Below are positions 44,002 through 52,060 of a stretch of 64,000 nucleotides of DNA, in pieces. Position numbers and translations under genes: made by a program. How positions within the stretch are numbered: the stretch's first letter is position 1; every line of letters begins with the position of its first letter. The DNA is from CAVRRZ01 sp963723745 (GTDB lineage: Bacteria; Actinomycetota; Actinomycetes; Mycobacteriales; Geodermatophilaceae), in assembly GCA_963723745.1 (NCBI GenBank), contig CAVRRZ010000005.1, positions 1,116,001 through 1,180,000 on the forward strand, given 5' to 3'. Under the pieces are notes generated by a model. That model was not told the origin of the DNA and searched no databases. It was given only the letters and a program-made list of their open reading frames with translations.

Positions 44002-45025
44002 GTCCGGTCCCCTCCGCTCCCAGGGCGTGCGCGACCGCCGCACCGGGTTCCCCGCTCACGAGCACGGTCGGATTCTGCCTGGCCGCGCGCACGGTGCCGA
44101 TGCGCGTCCACCCATCGGGTAGCGCGGCGTCCGCCGGGAAGGTGGCGAGCAGGGCATGGTCCTCGCCGCCGGTGAGCACCCAGGCCAGCGGGTCGCCGCC
44201 CAGGGCCGCGGCCACCTGCTGCAGCGGCCCCTCCGGCTCCAGGCAGGCGCGCACCAGCGCGGCGCGGTCGAGGTCGACGTCCACACCGCTGGCCTCGGCG
44301 ACGTGCCCGGCGTCGGCGAGCAGCCCGTCGCTGACGTCGCACATCGCCGTCGCACCGGCGGCCGCGGCCGCCGGTCCGGCCGCGTACGGCGGCTGCGGAC
44401 GGCGGTGCGCCGCCACCGCGGCGATCGGGCTGCTGAAGCCGCGGCGCAGCACGGCCAGCCCGCAGGCCGCCCAGCCCAGCCGGCCGGCGAGCGCCACCAC
44501 GTCGCCCGGGCGGGCTCCGGAGCGCAGGACCGGGGCCCGGCCCCCGAGGTCACCCAGCGCGGTGACCGAGAGGACGACGGCGTCGCTGCCGGGCGGCGCC
44601 GAGACCATGTCGCCGCCGACCACGGCGGCGCCGAGCGGCGCGCACTCGGCGGCGAGCCCCGCCGCGATCCCCTCGAGCCAGGTCGTCGCGGTGTCCGGCG
44701 GGCAGGCCACGCCCACCAGCAGCGCCGTCGTCCGGGCGCCCATGGCGGCCACGTCGGCGAGGTTGGCCGCGGCGGCCTTGTGCCCGATGTCCTCCGCCGA
44801 CGACCAGTCCCGCCGGAAGTGGCGGCCCTCCACCAGGACGTCGGTGGTCGCGACCACGCGGCCGTCGGGGGCGCGCAGCACCGCCGCGTCGTCCCCGGGG
44901 CCCACCTCGGCGACCGCCGCCGTGCCCGCCTCGGCGACCACCCGGGCGATCACGCCGAACTCGCCGACCATGCGCACGCTGTCCGTCGCGTCCCCGCGCG
45001 GGATCAGCGGGCGAGGCCGCGTCAT
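43985..45025 (-). CDS. thiL: Thiamine-monophosphate kinase
   Basis: ThiL phosphorylates thiamine monophosphate to thiamine diphosphate. The 346 residues show the PurM/ThiL fold motifs: GDDAAVL near residue 45, TTDVLVEGRHF with HKAAAANLADVAAMGA, GGDMVSA, CDVSDGLLADAGH and the late TGGEDHALLATFP. The ATG at 45025 was chosen; a start at about residue 19 (MVGEFGV) would also keep all motifs. It diverges from the Lrp-like gene, as expected for this conserved region. Confidence 0.93.
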   Translation of the reverse strand: MTRPRPLIPRGDATDSVRMVGEFGVIARVVAEAGTAAVAEVGPGDDAAVLRAPDGRVVATTDVLVEGRHFRRDWSSAEDIGHKAAAANLADVAAMGARTTALLVGVACPPDTATTWLEGIAAGLAAECAPLGAAVVGGDMVSAPPGSDAVVLSVTALGDLGGRAPVLRSGARPGDVVALAGRLGWAACGLAVLRRGFSSPIAAVAAHRRPQPPYAAGPAAAAAGATAMCDVSDGLLADAGHVAEASGVDVDLDRAALVRACLEPEGPLQQVAAALGGDPLAWVLTGGEDHALLATFPADAALPDGWTRIGTVRAARQNPTVLVSGEPGAAVAHALGAEGTGHVHFG

Positions 45026-45117
45026 CTGGTCGTCCGCCCTGCTGCGGTAGGTTCGCGTCCGGTCCGCCAACCGGCGGGGACGACGTTCCGGCAGCGCTGC
45101 CCGAGGAAGGGTCTTCC

Positions 45118-45351
45118 GTGGTCCACGCCTACATCCTCATCCAGACCGAAGTCGGCAAGGCCGCCCAGGTCGCCCAGACCATCGGCGAGATCGATGGCGT
45201 CACCAAGGCCGAGGACGTCACCGGCCCCTATGACGTCATCGTCCGCGCCGAGGCCGAGACCGTCGACGAGCTCGGCCGGCTGGTCGTGGCACGGGTCCAG
45301 TCGGTCGACGGCATCACCCGCACGCTGACCTGCCCCGTCGTCAACCTCTGA
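45118..45351 (+). CDS. Stand-alone Lrp/AsnC ligand-binding (RAM) domain protein
   Basis: A 77-residue protein consisting only of the effector-binding domain of Lrp/AsnC regulators (VHAYILIQTEVGKAAQVAQT, TGPYDVIVRAEAETVDELGRL). There is no DNA-binding helix-turn-helix, so it can act only by binding amino acids or forming mixed oligomers with complete Lrp proteins. It starts with GTG after AGGAAGGG, and TAGGTT at 45048-45053 is a possible -10. Such proteins are always near thiL in actinobacteria. Confidence 0.92.
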   Translation: MVHAYILIQTEVGKAAQVAQTIGEIDGVTKAEDVTGPYDVIVRAEAETVDELGRLVVARVQSVDGITRTLTCPVVNL

Positions 45352-45412
45352 CGTCCTGACCGAGCAGACACCCGACGAGCGGCCCGCTCGTCCGCCGGAT
45401 CCGCTGCGCCGG

Positions 45413-45958
45413 GTGGCGCTGGTCGTCACCGCCGTCGCCCTGCCGGTGGTGCTCGTCCTGATCGTGCTGGTCAACGTGGTGGGCGACCGGGACGACGGCG
45501 ACCGGCCGCCGGCCACCGTGGCGGGCAGCACACCGACGGTCCGGCCCGACCTGCCGGTCCTCGACGTCCCCGTGCCCGAGGTGACGCCGCAGACCGAGGC
45601 CGCGTGCACCCGGCTCATGAGCGAGCTGCCGCTGGAGCTGGCCGGCGAGCCCTCCCGCCGGGTGAACTCCGAGACGCCCTTCGCCTACGCGTGGGGCGAT
45701 CCGGCCACCGTGCTGGTGTGCGGGGTCGACCGGCCCGACGGCTTCGACGCGGCGTCCGGGCTGATCCAGATCAACGGTGTGCAGTGGTTCGTCGACACCT
45801 CCGACGCCGAGACCACGGTCTGGACGGCGGTCGACCGCGAGGTCTACGTCGAGGTGCAGGTGCCGGCGACCACCGACAGCGCCGGCATCACCGAGCTCAC
45901 CCTGCCCCTGATCGAAACCCTCGAGCGCGTCCCGCTGGACCCCGCGCCGGCCGGCTGA
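45413..45958 (+). CDS. DUF3515 membrane-anchored protein
   Basis: A member of the DUF3515 family: an N-terminal membrane helix (VALVVTAVALPVVLVLIVLV), then an external domain with TEAACTRLMSELP and VLVCGVDRPDGFDAASGLIQ (conserved Cys pair) and INGVQWFVDTSD. From the GTG at 45413 it has 181 residues but then lacks the basic, polar N-terminal stretch usual before the helix. In the same frame, CTG ACC GAG CAG at 45356 would give a natural 19-residue extension ending in RR; no ATG/GTG/TTG exists there. The start is therefore uncertain. Conserved beside ddl and thiL. Confidence 0.85.
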   Translation: MALVVTAVALPVVLVLIVLVNVVGDRDDGDRPPATVAGSTPTVRPDLPVLDVPVPEVTPQTEAACTRLMSELPLELAGEPSRRVNSETPFAYAWGDPATVLVCGVDRPDGFDAASGLIQINGVQWFVDTSDAETTVWTAVDREVYVEVQVPATTDSAGITELTLPLIETLERVPLDPAPAG

Positions 45959-46025
45959 GGCGGCTCCGCGCCCCTTTCCGGACCCAGCCTGCCCCGGACC
46001 CGCACCTGTCCCGGATAACGGCAAG

Positions 46026-46084
46026 TTTCCGCATACCGGCGCGAATCTGGGCGGCGATAGCCGCAGATATCCGCGTACCGGCGG
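46026..46084 (+). repeat. Repeat module D, upstream copy next to nuclease-like gene
   Basis: It contains two direct copies of TCCGCRTACCGGCG (46026-46041 and 46068-46083) and a hairpin GCGGC-GATA-GCCGC (46051-46064). The segment 46058-46084 (TAGCCGCAGATATCCG and following CGGCGG) recurs in the same orientation at 47073-47099, just after the gene. It ends 80 bases before the gene start, where an autoregulatory operator could lie. Confidence 0.7.
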
Positions 46085-46163
46085 TCACTACGGTCGCTGC
46101 CCCCCGGCGCTCCGCCTGTGGAAAACCGCTCCCCGATCGGCGACCGCAGGACACAGTGCCGGA

Positions 46164-47051
46164 GTGCCTCGAACCCCCGCCGTCCCCGACGCGCTGCGCG
46201 GCAAGATGTTTCGCGCATCGCAGCAGATAGCCCGTGGCCGGCTCACCCGAGCCCAGGTGCGGAGCACGGCGTGGCGGCACCTGTTCCCCGACGTGTTCGC
46301 CTGCTCCTCACTGCCCCTCACGCATCGACTTCGCGCGCGAGCCGCCGCCATCCTCCTGCTGCCCGGTGCGGTGCTCAGCGGCCGCAGCGCGGCGGTGCTG
46401 TGGGGCGTGCCGCTCGCGGAGACCGACGATCCGGTCGAGTGCACGGTCGATCCGAGCCGACGCGGTGGGGCGATCCGCGGCGTCCGCGTGACCCGCCGCC
46501 GCCTGCCCGACGAGGACGTGGTGCGGCGGAACGGCGTTCTGGTCACCACCCCGTTGCGCACGGCGCTCGACCTCGCCCGCATCGAGCCTCCCGACGAGGC
46601 CGTCGTGTGCCTGGACCAGTTCCTGCGCTCCCGCCTGGTCACGCTCGACGAGGTCCGTGCGGCGGCCGCGGCGACCACCGGCCCGGGATGCCGAAGAATT
46701 CGAGCGGCTGCGGCACGGGCCGACGGATTGGCACAGTCGCCGCAGGAGACGCGCCTGCGCCTGCTGATCCACCGCTCGTCGCTCCCCCGGCCCATCGCGC
46801 AGTACGTGGTCCGGGACGCCCGGGGCTTCGTCGCCACGGTGGACTTCGGCTGGCCGGAGCACCGAGTCGCCCTCGAGTACGACGGGCTGTGGCACGGCGA
46901 GGCTCAGCAGGTCGGAAAAGACCGGCGGCGACTCAACCGGCTCACTGCCGCCGGCTGGACCGTCGTCTTCGCGACCGCGGCAGATCTGCGCGATCCCGTC
47001 GCGCTCGTCGCACGCGTCGGTGCCGCCCTCGCTGCGTCCAGATACGCATAG
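46164..47051 (+). CDS. AbiEi-type N-terminus plus DUF559 (Vsr-like) nuclease domain protein
   Basis: A 295-residue protein. The N-terminal half resembles the winged-helix/AbiEi antitoxin-type family (GRLTRAQVRSTAWRHLFPDV, LLPGAVLSGRSAAVLWGV). The C-terminal third (about 190-290) is a DUF559/very-short-patch-repair-like PD-(D/E)XK domain: Glu195, then TVDFGWPEHRVALEYDG with Asp227, Glu238 and Asp240. Such genes occur as solitary, multi-copy paralogues in actinobacteria; the target is unknown. No toxin gene (AbiEii) is adjacent. The gene interrupts the conserved DUF3515-ddl interval and is bracketed by two copies of a palindromic repeat. A GTG start at 46164 is used; an ATG at 46206 is possible. 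Confidence 0.82.
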   Translation: MPRTPAVPDALRGKMFRASQQIARGRLTRAQVRSTAWRHLFPDVFACSSLPLTHRLRARAAAILLLPGAVLSGRSAAVLWGVPLAETDDPVECTVDPSRRGGAIRGVRVTRRRLPDEDVVRRNGVLVTTPLRTALDLARIEPPDEAVVCLDQFLRSRLVTLDEVRAAAAATTGPGCRRIRAAAARADGLAQSPQETRLRLLIHRSSLPRPIAQYVVRDARGFVATVDFGWPEHRVALEYDGLWHGEAQQVGKDRRRLNRLTAAGWTVVFATAADLRDPVALVARVGAALAASRYA

Positions 47052-47099
47052 TGGCGGCTATCTGCGCCCGGGTAGCCGCAGATATCCGAACATCGGCGG
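47050..47099 (+). repeat. Repeat module D, downstream copy
   Basis: It begins at the stop codon of the nuclease-like gene. TATCTGCG (47059-47066) and CGCAGATA (47077-47084) form one possible stem; GCGGCTA (47054-47060) and TAGCCGC (47073-47079) form an overlapping alternative. The stretch 47073-47099 repeats the upstream copy with 23 of 26 bases identical in the same orientation. Confidence 0.7.
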
Positions 47100-47133
47100 G
47101 AAACCGGCAGCCAGGTCGGGTCGGCGGCCGGGG

Positions 47134-47793
47134 TCAGCCCCGTGGCAGGCGGTCGAGCTGGCGGGGCAGCAGCTCGTGCACCTCGCGCTCGGCCGCCGCG
47201 AGGCTGCCCGCGATGGCGGTGACCGAGACGCTGAACACCCCGTGGGCGCACCAGGTCACCGCGGTCGGCCCGGCCAGGCCGGTGTGCGGTCGCGGGTCCT
47301 CGACCACCAGCAGCCAGCAGCCGTCGGGGAGGTCGTTGGGGTTCTCGATGAGGACGCCGTCGTAGTAGTCGGCGTCGTTGGCCGCCAGGTCTCGGGCGTA
47401 GGCGACGGCGGCGTCCGCGTTCTCGAGCTGGTGGACGAAGACGCCGGTCAACGCACCGTCGTCGACACCCCAGAAGCGCTCCCAGCCGAACCGGTAGCCG
47501 TAGCCTTCCAGCACCTCCCGCTCGCGCCGAGGGTCGTCGGCGTAGGCGGCGACGTCCTCGACGGTCTTCTCGCCGGCAGGCGGCTGCACCTCGTCGTCGG
47601 GCAGCCGGGGCAGCCCGGAGGGGACGTCGTCGACCAGCAGGCCGGCCAGTTCGTCCGGAGAGTCCGGCGAGTCCGGCGCCTCCGCCGCCGGGGCGGTGGC
47701 CGCGGCGCCCTCGACCGACTGCTGGCACCCGATGGTGAGCAGCAGAGCAGCCGACGCCGGCAGCAGCCCGGACCACCGGCGACCGCGGCTCAC
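47134..47793 (-). CDS. Predicted lipoprotein, unknown function
   Basis: A 219-residue secreted protein. The N-terminus SRGRRWSGLLPASAALLLTIGCQQ ends in a lipobox (LTIGC), so it is anchored to the outer face of the membrane. An Ala/Asp/Pro-rich linker (about 25-55) leads to a domain with aromatic residues (GYGYRFGWERFWGVDDG), VFVHQLENADAAVAYARDL and a Cys pair (DGCWLLVV and VTWCAHGVFSV). No family recognised. The GTG overlaps the ddl stop (GTGA), so it is cotranscribed with ddl and might relate to the cell envelope. Confidence 0.82.
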   Translation of the reverse strand: MSRGRRWSGLLPASAALLLTIGCQQSVEGAAATAPAAEAPDSPDSPDELAGLLVDDVPSGLPRLPDDEVQPPAGEKTVEDVAAYADDPRREREVLEGYGYRFGWERFWGVDDGALTGVFVHQLENADAAVAYARDLAANDADYYDGVLIENPNDLPDGCWLLVVEDPRPHTGLAGPTAVTWCAHGVFSVSVTAIAGSLAAAEREVHELLPRQLDRLPRG

Positions 47794-48947
47794 CGCCCGG
47801 TCCGCGAGCCGTCCAGCGTGGGGTCGGGGCGCGCCAACCCGTCGAGGGCGGCGGCGATCAGCCGGTCGACCAGCTCGGGGTAGGTGAGCCCGGTGGCCGC
47901 CCACATCCGCGGGTACATCGAGATGGGCGTGAACCCGGGCATGGTGTTGACCTCGTTGATCACCAGCCGGTCGCGGCCCTCGGCGTCGGTCCCGACGAAG
48001 AAGTCGACCCGGGCGAGACCGCGGCAGTCCAGCGCGTGGAACGCCGCGCGCGCAGCCGCCTGCACGGCGGCGGTCTGCTCGGGGGCCAGGTCGGCCGGGA
48101 CGTCGAAGTCGACGGCGTCGTCCTGCAGGTACTTGGCCGCGAAGTCGTACCAGTCGGTGCCCGGCCGCAGCCGGATCTCGGCGGGCAGGCTGGTCGCGGG
48201 CTCGCCGCCGCCGGGCGTGGCCAGCACGCCGCACTCGATCTCGCGCCCCGGGACGGCGGCCTCGACGATCACCTTGGGATCGACCTCCGCGGCGGCGGCG
48301 ACCGCGGCCGGGAACTGGGCCCAGTCGGTGACCTTCGTGATGCCGACGCTGGAGCCCGCGCGGGCCGGCTTGACGAACACCGGCAACCCGAGGCGGGCGC
48401 GCGCGTCGTCGGTCAGCAGGTCGGGGTCGGCCGACACCGCGCCGGTGGCGTCGCGCAGGACGACGTGGTCGCCCTGCGGCAGGCCGGCGGCGGCCAGCAG
48501 CTTCTTGGTGAACTCCTTGTCCATGCTGGCCGCGCTGGCGAACACCCCGGAGCCCACGTAGGGCACCCCGGCCATCTCCAGCAGGCCCTGCACCGTGCCG
48601 TCCTCGCCGAAGGTGCCGTGCAGCACCGGGAAGACGACATCGACCTCGGTGAGCCCCGGCCCGATCGCGTTGCCGGGCTCGAGCACGGCCAGACCCCTGC
48701 CGGCCGGGTCGCCGACGAGGGAGACCGCGGTGCCGCCGGACACCTCGGGCAGCCGGCCGTCGGCGATGGCCAGCTGCTGATCGGGGTCGGCCAGCACCCA
48801 GCGGCCGTCGGTCGTGATGCCGACCGGCACCACGTCGTACCGGTCGGGATCCAGCGCCGCCATCACGCTGCCCGCCGAGACGCAGGAGATCGAGTGCTCG
48901 GCGCTGCGACCACCGAACAGGACTGCCACACGCACCTTGCCGCTCAT
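47790..48947 (-). CDS. ddl: D-alanine--D-alanine ligase
   Basis: An ATP-grasp ligase that makes D-Ala-D-Ala for peptidoglycan. The 385 residues include VAVLFGGRSAEHSISCVSAG, HGTFGEDGTVQGLLEMAGVPYVGSG, PVFVKPARAGSSVGI and the C-terminal metal site RVDFFVGTDAEG, NEVNTMPGFTPISMYP. The ATG at 48947 fits the normal N-terminus. The gene ends in a four-base overlap with the lipoprotein. The PLP lyase, gpsA and plsC lie upstream on the same strand. Confidence 0.96.
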   Translation of the reverse strand: MSGKVRVAVLFGGRSAEHSISCVSAGSVMAALDPDRYDVVPVGITTDGRWVLADPDQQLAIADGRLPEVSGGTAVSLVGDPAGRGLAVLEPGNAIGPGLTEVDVVFPVLHGTFGEDGTVQGLLEMAGVPYVGSGVFASAASMDKEFTKKLLAAAGLPQGDHVVLRDATGAVSADPDLLTDDARARLGLPVFVKPARAGSSVGITKVTDWAQFPAAVAAAAEVDPKVIVEAAVPGREIECGVLATPGGGEPATSLPAEIRLRPGTDWYDFAAKYLQDDAVDFDVPADLAPEQTAAVQAAARAAFHALDCRGLARVDFFVGTDAEGRDRLVINEVNTMPGFTPISMYPRMWAATGLTYPELVDRLIAAALDGLARPDPTLDGSRTGR

Positions 48948-48973
48948 CGCGGCCGACAGTAGTGGAGCGGTCC

Positions 48974-50101
48974 TCAGAGGGCGTCGAGCGCGGCGGACAG
49001 GTCGGCCACCAGGTCGGCGGTGTCCTCGATGCCGCACGAGAACCGGACGAAACCCGGAGGCACGTCGTCCCCGCCCCACTGGGCGCGCCGGTCGGCGGTG
49101 CTGTGCACGCCGCCGAAGCTGGTCGCCGCCGTCCACAGCGAGCTGGCGGCGAGCATCCGCCGCACCGCCGCCTCGTCGGCGAGCTCGGCGGACACGACGC
49201 CGCCGGGGCGCAGCATCTGCCGGGCGGCGAGGTCGTACGAGGGGTCCCCGGGCCGCCACGGCCAGCGGACGCCGCACACCGCGGGGTGCCCGGCCAGCAG
49301 GTCGGCCACCGCCGCGGCCGTCGTCGCCTGGCGGGCCAGCCGCAGGTCGAGGGTGCTCATCGAGCGGTGCCCGAGCCATGCCTCGAACGGTCCCGGCACG
49401 GCGCCGGTGTGGTCGCGCCAACCGCGCAGCCGCGCGTGCAGGTCGCCGTCGGCGACGCTGACGTGGCCGAGCAGCAGGTCGCTGTGCCCGGCCAGGGCCT
49501 TGGTGTCGCTGGCGACGACGAGGTCGGCGCCGAGCGCCAGCGGGCGCTGCCCGAGCGGCGTGGCGGTGGTGTTGTCGACGGCGAGCAGCGCGCCGGCCGC
49601 CCGGGTCGCCTGCGCGACCGCGGCGATGTCGCAGACGTCGAGCCGCGGGTTGCTCGGGGTCTCCAACAGCACCAGCCGGGCGCCCTCGAGGTCGCCGCGG
49701 GCGGCCACCTCGCCGATCTCCGGCGTCGGCACGGCCTCGACCCGCAGCCCGAAGCGGGTGAGCTCGTCGGCGGCCAGCATGCGGGTCGTGTAGTAGCCGT
49801 CCGACGGCAGCACGACGCGGTCGCCGGCCGACGTGCAGGCCATGAGCACCGCGGTGATCGCGGCCATGCCGGTGGCGAACGAGACGCACGACCCGCCGTC
49901 GAGCTCCCCGATCGCGGCCTCGAAGTCGCGCAGGCTCGGCGAGTCGGCACGGGCGTAGCCGTCGGCGCCGCCGGTGCCCGGCGGCTGGTCGGCCAGGTGG
50001 AAGGGCGCGGCGAACACCGGCGAGGGCCGCAGCGGCGCCCCCGGGACGGGTGCCCGCTCGCCGGCGCGGACGGCGCGCGTGCCGTCACCCCACGCGCTCA
50101 C
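48974..50101 (-). CDS. Cystathionine gamma-lyase-like PLP enzyme
   Basis: A 375-residue Cys/Met-metabolism PLP enzyme. The Schiff-base Lys is in VVASDTKALAGHSDLLLGH, and the PLP contact regions GYARADSPSLRDFE, SFATGMAAITAVL and LLETPSNPRLDV are typical. Whether it cleaves or forms cystathionine, or acts on methionine, cannot be separated by sequence alone. It starts with a GTG and follows gpsA after a short tandem duplication around the gpsA stop. Absent from the mycobacterial gene order at this point. Confidence 0.88.
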   Translation of the reverse strand: MSAWGDGTRAVRAGERAPVPGAPLRPSPVFAAPFHLADQPPGTGGADGYARADSPSLRDFEAAIGELDGGSCVSFATGMAAITAVLMACTSAGDRVVLPSDGYYTTRMLAADELTRFGLRVEAVPTPEIGEVAARGDLEGARLVLLETPSNPRLDVCDIAAVAQATRAAGALLAVDNTTATPLGQRPLALGADLVVASDTKALAGHSDLLLGHVSVADGDLHARLRGWRDHTGAVPGPFEAWLGHRSMSTLDLRLARQATTAAAVADLLAGHPAVCGVRWPWRPGDPSYDLAARQMLRPGGVVSAELADEAAVRRMLAASSLWTAATSFGGVHSTADRRAQWGGDDVPPGFVRFSCGIEDTADLVADLSAALDAL

Positions 50102-50125
50102 TCGGGCCGCCTCATTCGGGCCGCC

Positions 50126-51121
50126 TCATTCGGGCTTCGCCTCGCGGGACATGATCTCCTTGACCAGCGCCGCCGCGGGCACACCCTCGTGGCAGACGCG
50201 GACGACGGCCTCGGTGATCGGGACGTCGACGTCGTGGGCGCGGGCCAGGTCGAGCACCGAGCGGCAGCTCTTGACCCCCTCGGCGGTCTGCCGGGTGCTC
50301 TGCTGGATCTCCTCGACGGTCATGCCCTGGCCGAGCTTCTCGCCGAAGGTGCGGTTGCGCGACAGCGGCGAACTGCACGTGGCCACCAGGTCGCCGAGGC
50401 CGGCCAGCCCGGCGAACGTGGTCAGCTCGGCGCCGAGCGCCAGGCCCAGCCGGGCGGTCTCGGCCAGCCCGCGGGTGATCAGCGAGGCGCGGGTGTTGTC
50501 GCCGAACCCGAGCCCCTCGGCGATGCCCGCGGCCAGCGCGATCACGTTCTTGACCGCGCCCCCGAGCTCGCAGCCGACGATGTCGGGGTTGGTGTAGGGC
50601 CGGAAGTACGGGGTGTGGCACGCGGCCTGCAGCGCCGCGCCGCGGGCGCTGTCCGTGCAGGCGATGACGGTGGCGGCGGGCTGCTCCTCGGCGATCTCGC
50701 GGGCCAGATTCGGCCCCGACAGCGCCGCGACCCGGGTGGCCTCGGCGCCGGTCACCTCGCAGATGACCTCGCTCATGCGCATCGTCGTCCCGAGCTCGAT
50801 GCCCTTCATGAGCGACAGCAGGGTGGCGTCACCGGGCAGCAGCGGCGTCCAGCGGCCGAGGTTCTCGCGCAGCGACTGCGAGGGCACGGCGAGGACGACG
50901 ATGTCGACGCCGTCCAAAGCCTCCTCGGCGTCGCCGGTGGCCTGGACGGCCTCGGGCAGCCGGATGCCGGGCAGGTAGTCGGCGTTCTCGCGGTCGCGGC
51001 GGATGCTCTCGACCAGCTCCGGACGGCGGGCCAGCAGCGTGACGCGACAGCCGGCGTCGGCCAGCACCTTCGCGAACGTCGTGCCCCACGACCCGGCACC
51101 CAGGACAGCGGCGCGCGTCAC
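50126..51121 (-). CDS. gpsA: Glycerol-3-phosphate dehydrogenase [NAD(P)+]
   Basis: GpsA reduces dihydroxyacetone phosphate to sn-glycerol-3-phosphate for phospholipids. The NAD(P)-binding start is AAVLGAGSWGTTFAKVLADAG, the catalytic Lys lies in ELGGAVKNVIALAAGI, and the substrate motif GFGDNTRASLITRGLAE is intact. Length 331, normal. Its GTG overlaps the plsC stop (GTGA). The next step enzyme (acyltransferase) is therefore co-translated with it. Confidence 0.96.
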   Translation of the reverse strand: MTRAAVLGAGSWGTTFAKVLADAGCRVTLLARRPELVESIRRDRENADYLPGIRLPEAVQATGDAEEALDGVDIVVLAVPSQSLRENLGRWTPLLPGDATLLSLMKGIELGTTMRMSEVICEVTGAEATRVAALSGPNLAREIAEEQPAATVIACTDSARGAALQAACHTPYFRPYTNPDIVGCELGGAVKNVIALAAGIAEGLGFGDNTRASLITRGLAETARLGLALGAELTTFAGLAGLGDLVATCSSPLSRNRTFGEKLGQGMTVEEIQQSTRQTAEGVKSCRSVLDLARAHDVDVPITEAVVRVCHEGVPAAALVKEIMSREAKPE

Positions 51122-51972
51122 GCGGCGCTCCCCGCGATGTCGCCGGGCAGCTGCCCGTGCGGAGGGCGGGGGTGGAAGCCGGACGGCGGGGTCTCGCCCC
51201 GCAGCTCGCCCAGCTGGTCCCGCACCCGCGCCATGATCAGGTCGGTGGTGTCGCGGAGCAGCTCGGAGTCCAGCGGCCGGCCGGCGCGGATCTCGGCCCG
51301 CTGCTCGGTCAGGTCGACCGGCTCGCCGACGAGGTAGTCAGCGGGGGCGCGCACGCGCAGCCGCAGCTTCTTCGCGTGGTAGTCGTGCACCCGCTGCGGG
51401 CCCCACTGCGCGACCGGGACGACGGCGGCGTCGGTGGTCAGCGCGAGGCGGGCCACGCCGGTGCGGCCCTGCATCGGCCACCAGGACGTGTCGCGGGTGA
51501 CCGAGCCCTCGGGGTAGATGACCACGAGGTTGCCCGCGGCGAGGTCGGCCTCGGCCGCCTCGAGGGCCTCGTGGGCGTCGGCGGAGAAGCGGGCGACGGG
51601 GATCTGGCCGGCCGCGCGCAGGATCCGCCCGACCCAGCCCTTGAACACCGACTGCTTGGCGAGGAAGTGGGGCACCCGCCCGTTGTCCCACGCCAGCCGG
51701 GCGCAGGCCAGTGGATCAAGGACGGAGACGTGGTTGGCCACCAGCAGCACCGGGCCGGTCGGCGGGATGCGGTCGCCGTGCCGGTAGCGCAGCCGGAACA
51801 TCAGCGACGACACCGGCACGATCACGACGGCGGCGAACCACAGCGCGCCGTTCATGGGCGCGCGCGTCTGCCACCGGGACGGCCGCCGCTCCCGCCGCTG
51901 GGCCGGCTGCGCGTCCCCCGTGGACTGTTCCTGGCTCACCAGCGCCCTCCCGACCTCGGAACCGGTGACCAT
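51118..51972 (-). CDS. plsC: 1-acyl-glycerol-3-phosphate acyltransferase (PlsC-like)
   Basis: A PlsC-type acyltransferase for phosphatidic acid synthesis. It has the HX4D catalytic motif NHVSVLD, the glycerophosphate motif YPEGSVTRD and a hydrophobic segment (LWFAAVVIVPVSSLMF) before them. The ATG at 51972 with GGGGGG upstream gives 284 residues including a charged 40-residue N-terminus; the alternative ATG at 51855 would begin at the membrane segment. The C-terminal 40 residues are Pro/Gly-rich. It overlaps gpsA and diverges from cofC. Confidence 0.93.
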   Translation of the reverse strand: MVTGSEVGRALVSQEQSTGDAQPAQRRERRPSRWQTRAPMNGALWFAAVVIVPVSSLMFRLRYRHGDRIPPTGPVLLVANHVSVLDPLACARLAWDNGRVPHFLAKQSVFKGWVGRILRAAGQIPVARFSADAHEALEAAEADLAAGNLVVIYPEGSVTRDTSWWPMQGRTGVARLALTTDAAVVPVAQWGPQRVHDYHAKKLRLRVRAPADYLVGEPVDLTEQRAEIRAGRPLDSELLRDTTDLIMARVRDQLGELRGETPPSGFHPRPPHGQLPGDIAGSAA

Positions 51973-52060
51973 GATCGACCCCCCGCGGGGAACCGAGCCG
52001 CACCGGGGTCCCGGCGGCGTTCCGGGACGCGTCCGGCCGAGCGTGTGCTGACATGGACGC

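Noticed and set aside
46117..46125. Single DnaA-box-like TTTTCCACA upstream of the nuclease-like gene
   Set aside because: An isolated nonamer without partner; chance occurrence is likely.
46223..46232. GCAGATAGCC inside the nuclease-like gene, resembling part of the flanking repeat
   Set aside because: Only ten bases, within conserved coding sequence, so probably coincidental.
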